Positions 26,173-34,817 of a stretch of DNA of 64,000 nucleotides are shown here, one piece after another. This stretch comes from Cyclobacteriaceae bacterium (GTDB lineage Bacteria; Bacteroidota; Bacteroidia; Cytophagales; Cyclobacteriaceae), in assembly GCA_016787725.1 (NCBI GenBank), contig JAEUTZ010000016.1, positions 186,001 to 250,000 on the forward strand. The letters run 5' to 3'. Every line of letters begins with the position of its first letter. The first letter of the stretch is position 1. The notes beneath the pieces were generated by a model that was not told the DNA's origin, made no database searches, and saw nothing but the letters and a program-made list of their open reading frames with translations. A program made the translations under genes and the position numbers.

Positions 26173-27440
26173 TTCAATAACGCACGATTAAAGATTTTAA
26201 CAAAGCGATAAACATCTTCAAATGAATTATAAAGTGGAACGGGGGCTACCCGGATGACTCCCGGCTCCCGCCAATCGGCAAGTACTCCGGCTTTTGAAAT
26301 TGATTTGAAAATTTTTCCGCCATTTTTCGTGGTTAGCAAAGAGAGTTGACATCCACGAGCTTCTGCTCTGGCTGGCGTAATTATTTTAAAGAATTGCGTG
26401 AAATCCGGAATGGATTTCAGCAAGTATTCCAGATACCCTGTAAGCAGGATGCTTTTCTTGCGAAGATTATTCATGCCCGCTTTTTCAAAGGTAGCAAGCG
26501 ATGCCAGATGGGCCGCGCCCGAAAGAATCGGATAGTTGGAGAGTTGCCAGCCATCTACCCCCGTCATAGGACGGAATCCTTTTTTCATTTGAAAGCGCAC
26601 TTTTTCTTCATGACCCCACCAGCCCGCGAACCGGGGCATTGAAAGATCGGTTGCGTGTTTTTCATGCACAAATGCACCCGCCACTCCGCCCGGTCCGGAA
26701 TTCAAATATTTGTAGCTACACCACACGGCAAAATCGACACCCCATGCATGCAAGGATAGGGGTACGTTGCCAATGGCATGTGCTAAATCAAACCCTACAT
26801 AGGCACCACTATCATGACCAGCCCGGGTAATGGCTTTCAGGTCAAATAATTGTCCTGAATAATATTGAACCGCACCAAACACGATCAATGCAAGTTGCTC
26901 GCGATGTTCTTCAATCGCTTTCAGAATATCTTCCGTTCGAAGAACATGTTCACCTTCCCTTGGCTTGAGTTCGATCAAGCCATCGGCTGGATTCAGGTTG
27001 TGATATCGAAGCTGCGATTCGAATGCATATTGATCGGATGAAAAGGCTCCGGCTTCGGTAAGGATTTTATAACGGGTAGCAGTAGGTCGGTAAAACGAGA
27101 CCATCATAAGATGAAGGTTGACCGTGAGTTGGTTCATCGAAACCACTTCATGGGGTTTGGCACCCACCAGGTTAGCTAAAACCTTTTTACTGAATTTGTG
27201 GTAATAGAGCCAGGGCCGTTTAGCATGCACATGCCCTTCAACGCCAAACCTTGCCCAGTCATTAAGTTCCTGACTAATGAAAGATCGGGTGATCTTAGGT
27301 TCTAATCCCAGCGAGTTGCCGGTTAGATAAATCGCTTTTTTTCCGGCAACTTTTGGAAAATGAAATTGCTGCCGAAATGACTTTAAAGGATCTTTTTTAT
27401 CAAGGGTACGGGCAAAGGCCAGCGAGTTTTCAAATTTCAT
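26169..27440 (-). CDS. kynU: kynureninase
   Basis: A 423-residue PLP enzyme that splits 3-hydroxykynurenine (or kynurenine) into 3-hydroxyanthranilate (or anthranilate) and alanine. Recognisable blocks are YLTGNSLGLEPK (38-49), the FDLAHAIGN segment with the cofactor-binding Asp (D218), and WCSYKYLNSGPGG with the Schiff-base lysine K244. The length is normal for the family. It lies eight bases after the GH172-like gene and overlaps kmo, so it belongs to one transcript with the dioxygenase upstream. Confidence 0.95.
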   Translation of the reverse strand: MKFENSLAFARTLDKKDPLKSFRQQFHFPKVAGKKAIYLTGNSLGLEPKITRSFISQELNDWARFGVEGHVHAKRPWLYYHKFSKKVLANLVGAKPHEVVSMNQLTVNLHLMMVSFYRPTATRYKILTEAGAFSSDQYAFESQLRYHNLNPADGLIELKPREGEHVLRTEDILKAIEEHREQLALIVFGAVQYYSGQLFDLKAITRAGHDSGAYVGFDLAHAIGNVPLSLHAWGVDFAVWCSYKYLNSGPGGVAGAFVHEKHATDLSMPRFAGWWGHEEKVRFQMKKGFRPMTGVDGWQLSNYPILSGAAHLASLATFEKAGMNNLRKKSILLTGYLEYLLKSIPDFTQFFKIITPARAEARGCQLSLLTTKNGGKIFKSISKAGVLADWREPGVIRVAPVPLYNSFEDVYRFVKIFNRALLK

Positions 27441-27448
27441 GTAAGAGG

Positions 27449-28603
27449 TCAGTAAACATCTAGGTCATCCCGCGAAGGGAGTTTTGGAAATGCGTTGTGT
27501 GGCTCCGCCTGGTACCAGAATACAACGGAAGCAATGTCATCTTGCAGGGGCAGGTACCGGCCATCGTTTCGCCAACCTAAATCCTGAATAGTGATCTTGA
27601 GATCTTTTTCAAAGCGGATCGGATCGTTAATGTGCCAACGGTACATGCCAAATCGTTGCATGATCTGGTAATGTCCATCACCTTTTATTACCTGATGTAG
27701 CCCGGTGTACGGGCCAGTATATTCGGTGTATTCAACTACTTCAACACCTTCGGCAACTTTCTTACGGGTATCCCAATCGTACGAGCCGCAGAAATAATCT
27801 TCGGTACCGGTACCGATGATGGTAGGGTATTGCTTGTCGCCATCCATAAAGAATTTGATTTCACCCTCTCCCCACCAACCGTTGTCATGAATTTCGTACG
27901 CCATGTACGTTCCAACATAGTGGCCGCGACCCTTAATGTTGTCTACCATTACATAGTCTTCTTTGTAGGGTACCCGATGCACTCTGCGAAACTGGGCATG
28001 AAAGTAGGCCGCATCCGTAGGTACTTCGGTAAGAACATAATCAACCTGGTAATACAGAATCATATCTTTGTCACCTATGTTTTCCATTGTGATTTTGCAT
28101 TTTTTCCGAAAGGGCATGGGCCAGTAGCAATTGAAAGCGCTGCCCGGATTAACCGCCACCGCCAAAGAATTAAGATTCGAATATTTTCCCCAGGCCATAC
28201 CAAAGAAATCACCCACGGGAACTTCGACCGAAGGCTCAGTTTCATCGTCCCAATAAAACCGGAGGATGGAGTGGCGCCAGTTGCCCGTGGGGGTCATCCA
28301 GATGTGTTGAATAGACCCAGGACCATCAATCTCCGCCACCGTAAAAGTTGTTTTTGATTTAATGCGGACACTGGGACTTACTTTCCAACCTTGACCCAGG
28401 TCACGAGATGCATTGGACCCTGTCCCTTCAGTTGCCATTCCGCCCTTTCCTTTTTCACCATTGAAATTTTCAGGTGAAATGGATCGACTTTTTGCATCCG
28501 ATAATCGAAACAAGTTCGACATGTTTGTTTCGATGCCATTAAACTTTTGAGCGGAGGTAGTGAAGCTGATCGATACGATCAGCAAAAGAAGTGCATATTT
28601 CAT
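27449..28603 (-). CDS. secreted DUF2961/GH172-like protein
   Basis: A 384-residue exported protein: signal peptide 1-19 (TTSAQ), then a DUF2961 jelly-roll domain. Key blocks are GPGSIQHIWMTP (~95-106), WWGEGEIKFFMDGD and TIIGTGTEDYFCGSYDW. Characterised DUF2961 members form glycoside hydrolase family 172 (for example difructose-anhydride and arabinan-active enzymes). The acidic residues of GEGE and GTEDY are those implicated in catalysis there, and both blocks are present. The ATG at 28603 is chosen; a TTG six codons upstream would overlap the dioxygenase gene and spoil the signal peptide. Its place inside a kynurenine operon is unexplained. Confidence 0.85.
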   Translation of the reverse strand: MKYALLLLIVSISFTTSAQKFNGIETNMSNLFRLSDAKSRSISPENFNGEKGKGGMATEGTGSNASRDLGQGWKVSPSVRIKSKTTFTVAEIDGPGSIQHIWMTPTGNWRHSILRFYWDDETEPSVEVPVGDFFGMAWGKYSNLNSLAVAVNPGSAFNCYWPMPFRKKCKITMENIGDKDMILYYQVDYVLTEVPTDAAYFHAQFRRVHRVPYKEDYVMVDNIKGRGHYVGTYMAYEIHDNGWWGEGEIKFFMDGDKQYPTIIGTGTEDYFCGSYDWDTRKKVAEGVEVVEYTEYTGPYTGLHQVIKGDGHYQIMQRFGMYRWHINDPIRFEKDLKITIQDLGWRNDGRYLPLQDDIASVVFWYQAEPHNAFPKLPSRDDLDVY

Positions 28604-28613
28604 AGCGGTAGGT

Positions 28614-29144
28614 TTATACAAAGCGGGGATCGGCTTCCATCAAGGTTCCGCAATTTTTGCAGGTTCTCAATTCTTTCGAACCATAGAACTCGCGGAAGCG
28701 TGGCAGAAAGTCTTTTTCGATGTTATCCAGGTGAAACCTGTACTCGTGAAGTTTATGATTGCATTTATCACAGTACCATTGCAGGCCATCCAGTATTTCC
28801 TGTTCAGGACGTTTGCATTCAATCACGAGGCCCACAGAGCCTGCAGGACGTTCAGGGCGATGGGGCACACGTGCCGGAAGAAGAAATATCTCCCCTTCCT
28901 TGATCGGAATATCAACCGCTTTGCCGTCCTCCTGAATGCGAACATTGATATTTCCTTCCAGCTGATAGAATAATTCTTCGGTTTCATTAAAATGAAAATC
29001 CTTACGGGCATTGGGCCCACCCACAATCATCACAATGTAATCACCGGCATCGGCATACAAGTTCTTGTTCCCCACAGGGGGTTTCAATAGGTCGCGGTTT
29101 TCAGTAATCCAATTTTTTAAATGAAAAGGTTTTCGAATGGGCAT
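28614..29144 (-). CDS. nbaC: 3-hydroxyanthranilate 3,4-dioxygenase
   Basis: A 176-residue cupin that opens the ring of 3-hydroxyanthranilate to 2-amino-3-carboxymuconate semialdehyde, the precursor of quinolinate. All metal ligands known from the bacterial enzyme are at the expected positions: catalytic iron H51, E57 and H95, substrate-binding R47, R99 and E110, and the C-terminal rubredoxin-like iron site C125, C128, C162 and C165. This is the bacterial/fungal single-cupin type. It lies 20 bases after the zinc-ribbon gene and ten bases before the GH172-like gene. The symbols haaO and nbaC are both in use. Confidence 0.95.
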   Translation of the reverse strand: MPIRKPFHLKNWITENRDLLKPPVGNKNLYADAGDYIVMIVGGPNARKDFHFNETEELFYQLEGNINVRIQEDGKAVDIPIKEGEIFLLPARVPHRPERPAGSVGLVIECKRPEQEILDGLQWYCDKCNHKLHEYRFHLDNIEKDFLPRFREFYGSKELRTCKNCGTLMEADPRFV

Positions 29145-29164
29145 AAGTTATTCTTTTAGACGTT

Positions 29165-29434
29165 CTATCGGTTCACTTTCCAACGTGCCAGCTTAGGGAT
29201 ATGACGGGTAAACACTCCGGTTACGATGCCCGGAAATCCCATCGCTTTAAGCTTCCCTTTTACCAATACCTTCATTTCCTCCACGGTAATATCAGGTTGA
29301 GTGAATTTACCGTGTTGATAACAATGGCTGCAGTACATGGTTGACTTCGATCCATCCGCATGTGTACCACCTTGTTGCGGATCTCGCTTCAGCGGCATGC
29401 CACAACTTTGACAATTTTTATGAACCGCCTCCAT
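29165..29434 (-). CDS. small zinc-ribbon protein
   Basis: An 89-residue protein with a treble-clef-like zinc ribbon: C8-x2-C11 (NCQSCGMPL) and C35-x2-C38 (YCSHCYQHG), separated by a polar loop with DGS. A helical tail (residues ~48-85) follows. Proteins of this layout are found as 'putative zinc ribbon' in many bacteria, with unknown role. It is the first gene of the kynurenine operon, immediately upstream of the dioxygenase. It might help metal handling or regulate the operon; both are guesses. Confidence 0.75.
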   Translation of the reverse strand: MEAVHKNCQSCGMPLKRDPQQGGTHADGSKSTMYCSHCYQHGKFTQPDITVEEMKVLVKGKLKAMGFPGIVTGVFTRHIPKLARWKVNR

Positions 29435-29474
29435 ATTTCATGGTAGAATTGAATAGTGAAAGTTAAGGTTCTTT

Positions 29475-29482
29475 TATCTTTA
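29475..29482 (+). promoter_or_regulatory. possible promoter of the SDR gene, TATCTTTA
   Basis: TATCTTTA differs from TAnnTTTG only in the last base and lies 14 bases upstream of the SDR ATG, a distance seen for other promoters here. The 62-base divergent region shows no better match. Confidence 0.35.
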
Positions 29483-29496
29483 CTAAAAATCAATTT

Positions 29497-30282
29497 ATGA
29501 ATCTGGATTTGCGCGGAAAAAGGGCGGTGGTAGGCGGTAGCACGCAAGGAATTGGGAAGGCTGCTGCCATCGAATTGGCTTTGTTGGGGGCAACGGTTAC
29601 CCTCCTTGCGCGAAATGAAGAAGTACTGAAATCAACGGTAAAGGAGTTGCCGGTTCCATATTTGCAGACACATAATTACCTCGTTGCCGATTTCAATTTT
29701 CCCGATCAGGTCCGAACCGCTATCCAACAATTTGTAATCAATAACCCGGTGCATATCCTGATCAACAATACAGGAGGGCCGCCAGCAGGGCTGGCAATAG
29801 AGGCGAAGATTGAGGAATTTTTAAGTGCTTTTACATCGCATTTGATTTGTAACCAGGTGCTGGTGCAGGCAGTCGTACCCGGAATGAAACAATCAGGCTA
29901 CGGGCGCATCATCAATGTTATCTCTACTTCTGTTAAAGTTCCATTACGGGGCCTGGGGGTTTCGAATACCATCCGCGGTGCCGTAGCGAATTGGTCAAAG
30001 ACACTGTCGGTAGAGTTGGGTGCTTTCGGTATTACGGTTAATAATGTGCTTCCGGGTACCACCATGACCGGGCGATTGGATGCCTTGATAAAAAGCAAGT
30101 CTGAAAAATCAGGAAAGACCTACGAGCAGGTTAAGCAAGAAATGATCACGGAAGTGCCTGCCGGTCGTATTTCAGAGCCACAGGAAGTAGCCGCTGCCAT
30201 TGCCTTTCTGGCCAGCCCGGCTGCGGGTTACATCAATGGAATCAATGTTCCGGTAGATGGTGGGCGCACCGGTAGCTTATGA
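29497..30282 (+). CDS. SDR-family protein with degenerate catalytic residues
   Basis: A 261-residue short-chain dehydrogenase/reductase. The dinucleotide loop is GGSTQGIGKAAA (13-24) instead of TGxxxGIG, the NNTGG segment is at 90-94, and the active-site serine region reads VISTS (141-145). The YxxxK pair that should follow is replaced by S156-N157-T158-I159-R160. The usual proton donor Tyr and Lys are therefore missing, as in the 'BKR-like SDR-like' subgroup of FabG relatives. It may bind NAD(P) or an acyl substrate without classical dehydrogenase activity, or use another mechanism. It overlaps the OmpA gene by four bases and faces the kynurenine operon. Confidence 0.82.
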   Translation: MNLDLRGKRAVVGGSTQGIGKAAAIELALLGATVTLLARNEEVLKSTVKELPVPYLQTHNYLVADFNFPDQVRTAIQQFVINNPVHILINNTGGPPAGLAIEAKIEEFLSAFTSHLICNQVLVQAVVPGMKQSGYGRIINVISTSVKVPLRGLGVSNTIRGAVANWSKTLSVELGAFGITVNNVLPGTTMTGRLDALIKSKSEKSGKTYEQVKQEMITEVPAGRISEPQEVAAAIAFLASPAAGYINGINVPVDGGRTGSL

Positions 30283-32369
30283 TCTCAGCAAGTATTCGAC
30301 CGGCAGTCTTTGGCTTACTATTGAGTTCTTACCTGAGTTGGTCGCAACCTGCTATTCTTGTTAAGGAGGAGTTTTCGAATAACAACAATAGTTGGTGGAC
30401 GGGGAAGGGTGAGAATTACGCCATGAAAATTGAGCAGGGTAAGTATATTTTAACAACCCTTCAAAAGGATAATGGGCGCTATGTTACCATCAGTCCTTAC
30501 ATTGATAGTAAAAAGGATTTTTCGATCGAAGCGACTTTCGTACAAAAGTCCGGAAGCGATAATAATGGATTTGGATTGCTGTGGGGCGAATCCGGAGGAA
30601 AGTATCATGACTTTGTGATTACTATCAATGGGTATTACAAAATCTTAAGTCCTGAAACGGGGGAAGGATTAAACCAATGGATTGAATACAAAAACGTAAA
30701 GCCCATGGGACAACCGAACGTATTGAAAGTCGAGCAAAAGAAAGGTCGTCTTTTTTACTCAATCAATGCAGATCTAGTGGCAGAAACAGGATCGCTGCCA
30801 ATTTATGGAAACCGGATCGGGTTTATTACTTATACCGACATGGTGTTGGAGGTGGATAACTTCATATTCAGGCATGATATAAAGATTAATCTTCCACCCG
30901 ACCTCGCTTCTGGCCTCACGAAAGAAAATCTGGGACCGGAAGTGAACTCAGTTTATGATGATTTAGGACCTCACATTACTTCGGATGGCAAGATGATTCT
31001 TTTTGGTCGTGAACATGCCCCCGAGAATATAGGCGGAAAAGAGGATGGTGAAGATATTTGGGTTACTACCAGCGAAGATGGGGTGAAATGGTCCAGGAGT
31101 AAAAATATGGGTAGTCCCATAAATGATTCGGAAGCGAACAATCTTGCTGCCATCAGTACGGATAACAACTTGCTATTATTTTGCCGGCTTGATGGCTTTC
31201 AGATAAGAAAGCGGACGAAAGAGGGTTGGACGCCACCGGAGTACCTGAACGTGCGTTTCAAGAACGAATCAAAAAATATGGAGGCCAATCTTTCACCGGA
31301 TGGTAAGGCATTGTTGTTTACAGCAAAGCTTACGCAAAATCTCTTTTACAATGAATCATCAGAAAGTAAGGAAAAGGATATTTATGTAACGACCCAAAAT
31401 GAAAATGGAGAATGGTCCAGCCCCATCAATCTTGGTTCGAAAATCAATTCAAGAGGCGATGAGATCTCACCCTTTCTGGCTGCCGATGGTCGTACCCTGT
31501 ATTTTGCCACCGATGGCCGACCGGGTTATGGGAACTATGATATTTTTATGAGTAAACGTACGGGCACCTCGTGGACACAGTGGTCTGACCCCGTCAACCT
31601 GGGCCCGGAAATCAACACCACCGGGTTCGATGCTTATTATACAATTTCAGCTGCTGCGGATTACGCTTATATGGTGAGTGATCGCAATTCCATTGGAGCT
31701 TCGGATCTGGTTCGCATCAAGCTCCCCCAGGCAATTAAGCCCGATCCGGTTGTATTGTTGAAAGGGAGAACGCTGAATGCAAAAACAAAGGAGCCCATTA
31801 GTGCGGATATCTTCTTTGAAGATCTGTCCCTTCGCAAAGAAGTGGGAGAAGCCATCAGCGATCCGAATACCGGATCCTATCGGATTGCGTTGACCAATGG
31901 GAAGAACTATGGGATACGGGCTCAGGCAAAAGGATATCTGTCAGTAAATGAAAATCTCGAACTCGTTTCGATAACGGAATATCGGGAATTAACTAGGGAT
32001 TTATTACTGGTACCGATTGAGGTAGGAGGTACTATTCTGTTGAACAACGTTTTCTTTGTACAGGGCAAAGCATTGCTAAAATCAGAGTCTTATCCTGAAC
32101 TTGACCGGTTAGTACAAATCATGATGGAGAACCCGGCTATCAGGATTGAATTGGAGGGCCACACCGATAATGTTGGGAATAAAGCGGCCTTGCTAAAACT
32201 TTCTGAGGAACGGGTACAAGCAGTTAAAACCTATCTGGAGGGTAAGGGAATTAAAAAGGATCGGATTACAGGAAAGGGATATGGCGGTTCCAGGCCACTC
32301 GCACCGAATGATTCCAATGAAAACCGGCAACGGAACAGGCGGGTAGAATTTAAAATCACCAAAGCGTAG
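30279..32369 (+). CDS. OmpA-type outer-membrane protein with PD40 repeats
   Basis: A 696-residue exported protein with four parts: a concanavalin-like N-terminal domain (~25-195), WD40-like PD40 repeats (~215-480; SDGKMILFGRE, SPDGKALLFTA, ADGRTLYFATDG, and SDRNS), a carboxypeptidase-regulatory-like beta domain (~490-580; LLKGRTLNAKTKEPI) and a C-terminal OmpA/MotB peptidoglycan-binding domain (~585-695; LEGHTDNVGN and NRRVEFKI). The signal peptide ends near residue 22 (SWSQ). It probably links the outer membrane to peptidoglycan. Its ATG overlaps the SDR stop (ATGA), an odd pairing of a cytosolic and an envelope protein. Confidence 0.88.
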   Translation: MISASIRPAVFGLLLSSYLSWSQPAILVKEEFSNNNNSWWTGKGENYAMKIEQGKYILTTLQKDNGRYVTISPYIDSKKDFSIEATFVQKSGSDNNGFGLLWGESGGKYHDFVITINGYYKILSPETGEGLNQWIEYKNVKPMGQPNVLKVEQKKGRLFYSINADLVAETGSLPIYGNRIGFITYTDMVLEVDNFIFRHDIKINLPPDLASGLTKENLGPEVNSVYDDLGPHITSDGKMILFGREHAPENIGGKEDGEDIWVTTSEDGVKWSRSKNMGSPINDSEANNLAAISTDNNLLLFCRLDGFQIRKRTKEGWTPPEYLNVRFKNESKNMEANLSPDGKALLFTAKLTQNLFYNESSESKEKDIYVTTQNENGEWSSPINLGSKINSRGDEISPFLAADGRTLYFATDGRPGYGNYDIFMSKRTGTSWTQWSDPVNLGPEINTTGFDAYYTISAAADYAYMVSDRNSIGASDLVRIKLPQAIKPDPVVLLKGRTLNAKTKEPISADIFFEDLSLRKEVGEAISDPNTGSYRIALTNGKNYGIRAQAKGYLSVNENLELVSITEYRELTRDLLLVPIEVGGTILLNNVFFVQGKALLKSESYPELDRLVQIMMENPAIRIELEGHTDNVGNKAALLKLSEERVQAVKTYLEGKGIKKDRITGKGYGGSRPLAPNDSNENRQRNRRVEFKITKA

Positions 32370-32516
32370 TGTTCTTCATTCCTCTGCCTTGTTCATGCTC
32401 CGGGTATTTTTATTTTGAAAGAAAGTGTAGTGGGTCATGCTATACGAGTTGTACCATACACTAGCCAATATCTTCAACAAAATCTAATTGTTAACTTGAG
32501 CCAGATTTTATCAGGC

Positions 32517-33959
32517 ATGGAGATTATCCACAATTACATCAACGGGAGTTTAGTCGCAGCCAAGGGGGGGGCGCTTTTGCAAAATATTAATCCGGCCCTG
32601 GGAAGTTCCTATTCTCAACTACCAGATTCTGATGCTTCGGATGTTCACACTGCCAGTGAAGCGGCACAACAGGCTTTCAAGGCGTGGTCGCACATGCCCA
32701 CGCAGAAAAGAACTGCGATCTTATTAAGAATAGCAGATCTTATTGATCGCGACCTGGACAAACTGGCCATGGCTGAATGTGTTGATCAGGGAAAGCCCCT
32801 GAAGTTGGCAAAGGCGGTGGATATCCCACGGGCATCTGCTAACATGCGGTTCTTTGCTATGGCGGCTGAGCATTTTGCTTCCGAGTCGCACTTAATGGAA
32901 GGGGAGGCGATTAATTATACAACGCGAACACCCGTAGGGGTGGGGGGTTGTATTTCTCCGTGGAATCTACCCTTGTACTTATTTACCTGGAAGATAGCCC
33001 CAGCACTGGCGACCGGGTGCACAGTGGTGGCCAAGCCTTCTGAACTTACCCCCATGACCGCTTTTCTGTTTTCAAAATTGTGCATGGAGGCCGGCTTGCC
33101 GGCCGGTGTTTTGAATATAGTACATGGTCTTGGCAGCCAAGTGGGTCAGGCAATCGTCAGCCATCCAGATATAAAGGCTATATCCTTTACGGGCGGCACC
33201 GTGACGGGGCGTACTATTGCGGCCACCGCTGCACCTCTGTTTAAAAAACTCTCGCTTGAACTTGGAGGGAAAAATCCTAACCTCATTTTTGCTGATTGTG
33301 ATTTTGAAAATGCTGTCAGTACTTCCATCCATTCTTCCTTTTCGAACCAGGGGGAGATCTGTTTATGTGGCTCGCGTATCCTGGTGGAGCGAAGTCTCTA
33401 TCCAAAGTTTGTTGATGAATTTGTAAAGCGAGCAAAAGCTTTAAAAGTAGGAGATCCCTTGGATGACCAGACCCGGGTAGGGGCGTTGGTATCGGAGGCG
33501 CATATGAAAAAGGTGTTATCCTATATCGACCTGGCAAAACAAGAAGGGGGAACTGTATTATGTGGAGGTGATCGGATTATCGTACCGGGCCGGTGTGCTG
33601 GTGGATTTTTTGTTGAACCGACTGTGATTGTGGGTTTGGATCAGTACTGCCGTACCAATCAGGAAGAAATTTTCGGGCCAGTGGTTACCGTTGCTCCGTT
33701 TGATTCGGAGGAAGAGGCCATTAAGGATGCAAATTCCAATTCATATGGGTTAAGCACAACATTGTGGACCCAGAACCTCACGCGTGCCCATCGTGTTGCC
33801 CATCAGATCAAAAGTGGCATCATCTGGATTAACTGCTGGTTGTTGCGGGATTTGCGAACACCATTTGGTGGGATGAAACAATCGGGCGTTGGCAGAGAAG
33901 GTGGATGGGAAGCCATGCGTTTTTTTACGGAGGCGAAGAATGTATGCATTAAGCTTTAA
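32517..33959 (+). CDS. aldehyde dehydrogenase, 2-aminomuconate-semialdehyde dehydrogenase type
   Basis: A 480-residue NAD-dependent aldehyde dehydrogenase. Catalytic residues are N150 (SPWNLP), general base E248 (LELGGKNPN) and nucleophile C282 in NQGEICLCGSR. The GEICLC form of the cysteine motif is the one found in ALDH8A1 and in 2-aminomuconic/2-hydroxymuconic semialdehyde dehydrogenases. In the kynurenine context the likely reaction is oxidation of 2-aminomuconate semialdehyde to 2-aminomuconate. I start at the ATG at 32517, which gives the standard length; a 34-codon TTG-initiated extension has no family counterpart. The preceding 147 bases hold no clear promoter beyond a TATTTTTA near 32405. 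Confidence 0.85.
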   Translation: MEIIHNYINGSLVAAKGGALLQNINPALGSSYSQLPDSDASDVHTASEAAQQAFKAWSHMPTQKRTAILLRIADLIDRDLDKLAMAECVDQGKPLKLAKAVDIPRASANMRFFAMAAEHFASESHLMEGEAINYTTRTPVGVGGCISPWNLPLYLFTWKIAPALATGCTVVAKPSELTPMTAFLFSKLCMEAGLPAGVLNIVHGLGSQVGQAIVSHPDIKAISFTGGTVTGRTIAATAAPLFKKLSLELGGKNPNLIFADCDFENAVSTSIHSSFSNQGEICLCGSRILVERSLYPKFVDEFVKRAKALKVGDPLDDQTRVGALVSEAHMKKVLSYIDLAKQEGGTVLCGGDRIIVPGRCAGGFFVEPTVIVGLDQYCRTNQEEIFGPVVTVAPFDSEEEAIKDANSNSYGLSTTLWTQNLTRAHRVAHQIKSGIIWINCWLLRDLRTPFGGMKQSGVGREGGWEAMRFFTEAKNVCIKL

Positions 33960-33968
33960 CTTTTTGCT

Positions 33969-34796
33969 ATGAAGCGTCACTACCCTACGTATGTTCAGTC
34001 AATCGGTCTGATTTTACTTATGATTCCGATAGGCGTGGTGCCTATTTTATTTTTGGCCGCCTTTCATGTTATTGAAAGCACGCTTGCCATTGTGGGTGTA
34101 TATTCGGTGATCATGTCTTTGACGATTGTTGCCGGATTGAATTTCCGGAGGGACTTCACTTTTTCGTGGGGAACATTCCCCGTTTCTGTATTGATTATTG
34201 CGTTTGCCTTCCTGATTAGTTCCCATTTGATTTTAGAGCCACTGACGAGTAACATACCACCACCGGAAGGGCTTCAGAAAGCTTTTTCGGAATTGATTCA
34301 AATGCCAATGCTCGCTTTCATCATGATAGTTGTCTTGGCTCCGCTGCTTGAAGAACTTCTTTTCAGAGGCATAATTCTGGATGGCTACCTAAAAAATTAC
34401 AGCCCCGTTAATAGCATACTAATTTCAGCCTTTTTGTTCGCATTAATCCATGGCAATATTGCCCAAGGAATTGGTGCTTTTTTGATGGGTGTGGTTGCAG
34501 GAGTTTTTTATTGGCGAACAAAATCACTCTTATTCTGCATAGCCTTACATTTCTCAAACAATTTTACGGGCTATGTAACTATGATGATGGATCCAGAAAG
34601 CTTGAGTTCTGAAAGAACATTGCGGCAATCAATCAATAATGACTTAATCTACTTTGCAATCTACCTAACACTCTGCCTGATCTTTACTGCCTCCGGTTGG
34701 TACCTGTGGGTTAATTATGTTAATCCTTTCCGCGAATTGTTTACGCGTAAACCAGTCGTTATTTCTGAGACTGCCAGCTCTGATCAAGTTGAATAA
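33969..34796 (+). CDS. CPBP-family intramembrane metalloprotease
   Basis: A 275-residue polytopic membrane protein with 7-8 hydrophobic helices and the CPBP (CAAX protease/bacteriocin-processing, Abi) signature: EExxxR in PLLEELLFRGI (E128, E129, R133), FALIHGN and a final LHFSNN with His and Asn. Members are glutamate-type intramembrane proteases or, in some cases, anchors for other functions. The substrate is unknown. It follows the aldehyde dehydrogenase by nine bases, so it is probably co-transcribed, and converges on the SUMF1-like gene. Confidence 0.88.
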   Translation: MKRHYPTYVQSIGLILLMIPIGVVPILFLAAFHVIESTLAIVGVYSVIMSLTIVAGLNFRRDFTFSWGTFPVSVLIIAFAFLISSHLILEPLTSNIPPPEGLQKAFSELIQMPMLAFIMIVVLAPLLEELLFRGIILDGYLKNYSPVNSILISAFLFALIHGNIAQGIGAFLMGVVAGVFYWRTKSLLFCIALHFSNNFTGYVTMMMDPESLSSERTLRQSINNDLIYFAIYLTLCLIFTASGWYLWVNYVNPFRELFTRKPVVISETASSDQVE

Positions 34797-34817
34797 GTCT
34801 GATGATAGACAAAAGAA

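Noticed and set aside
32415-32516. 34-codon N-terminal extension of the aldehyde dehydrogenase from a TTG
   Set aside because: The extension has no family counterpart, while the ATG at 32517 gives the standard length of about 480 residues.
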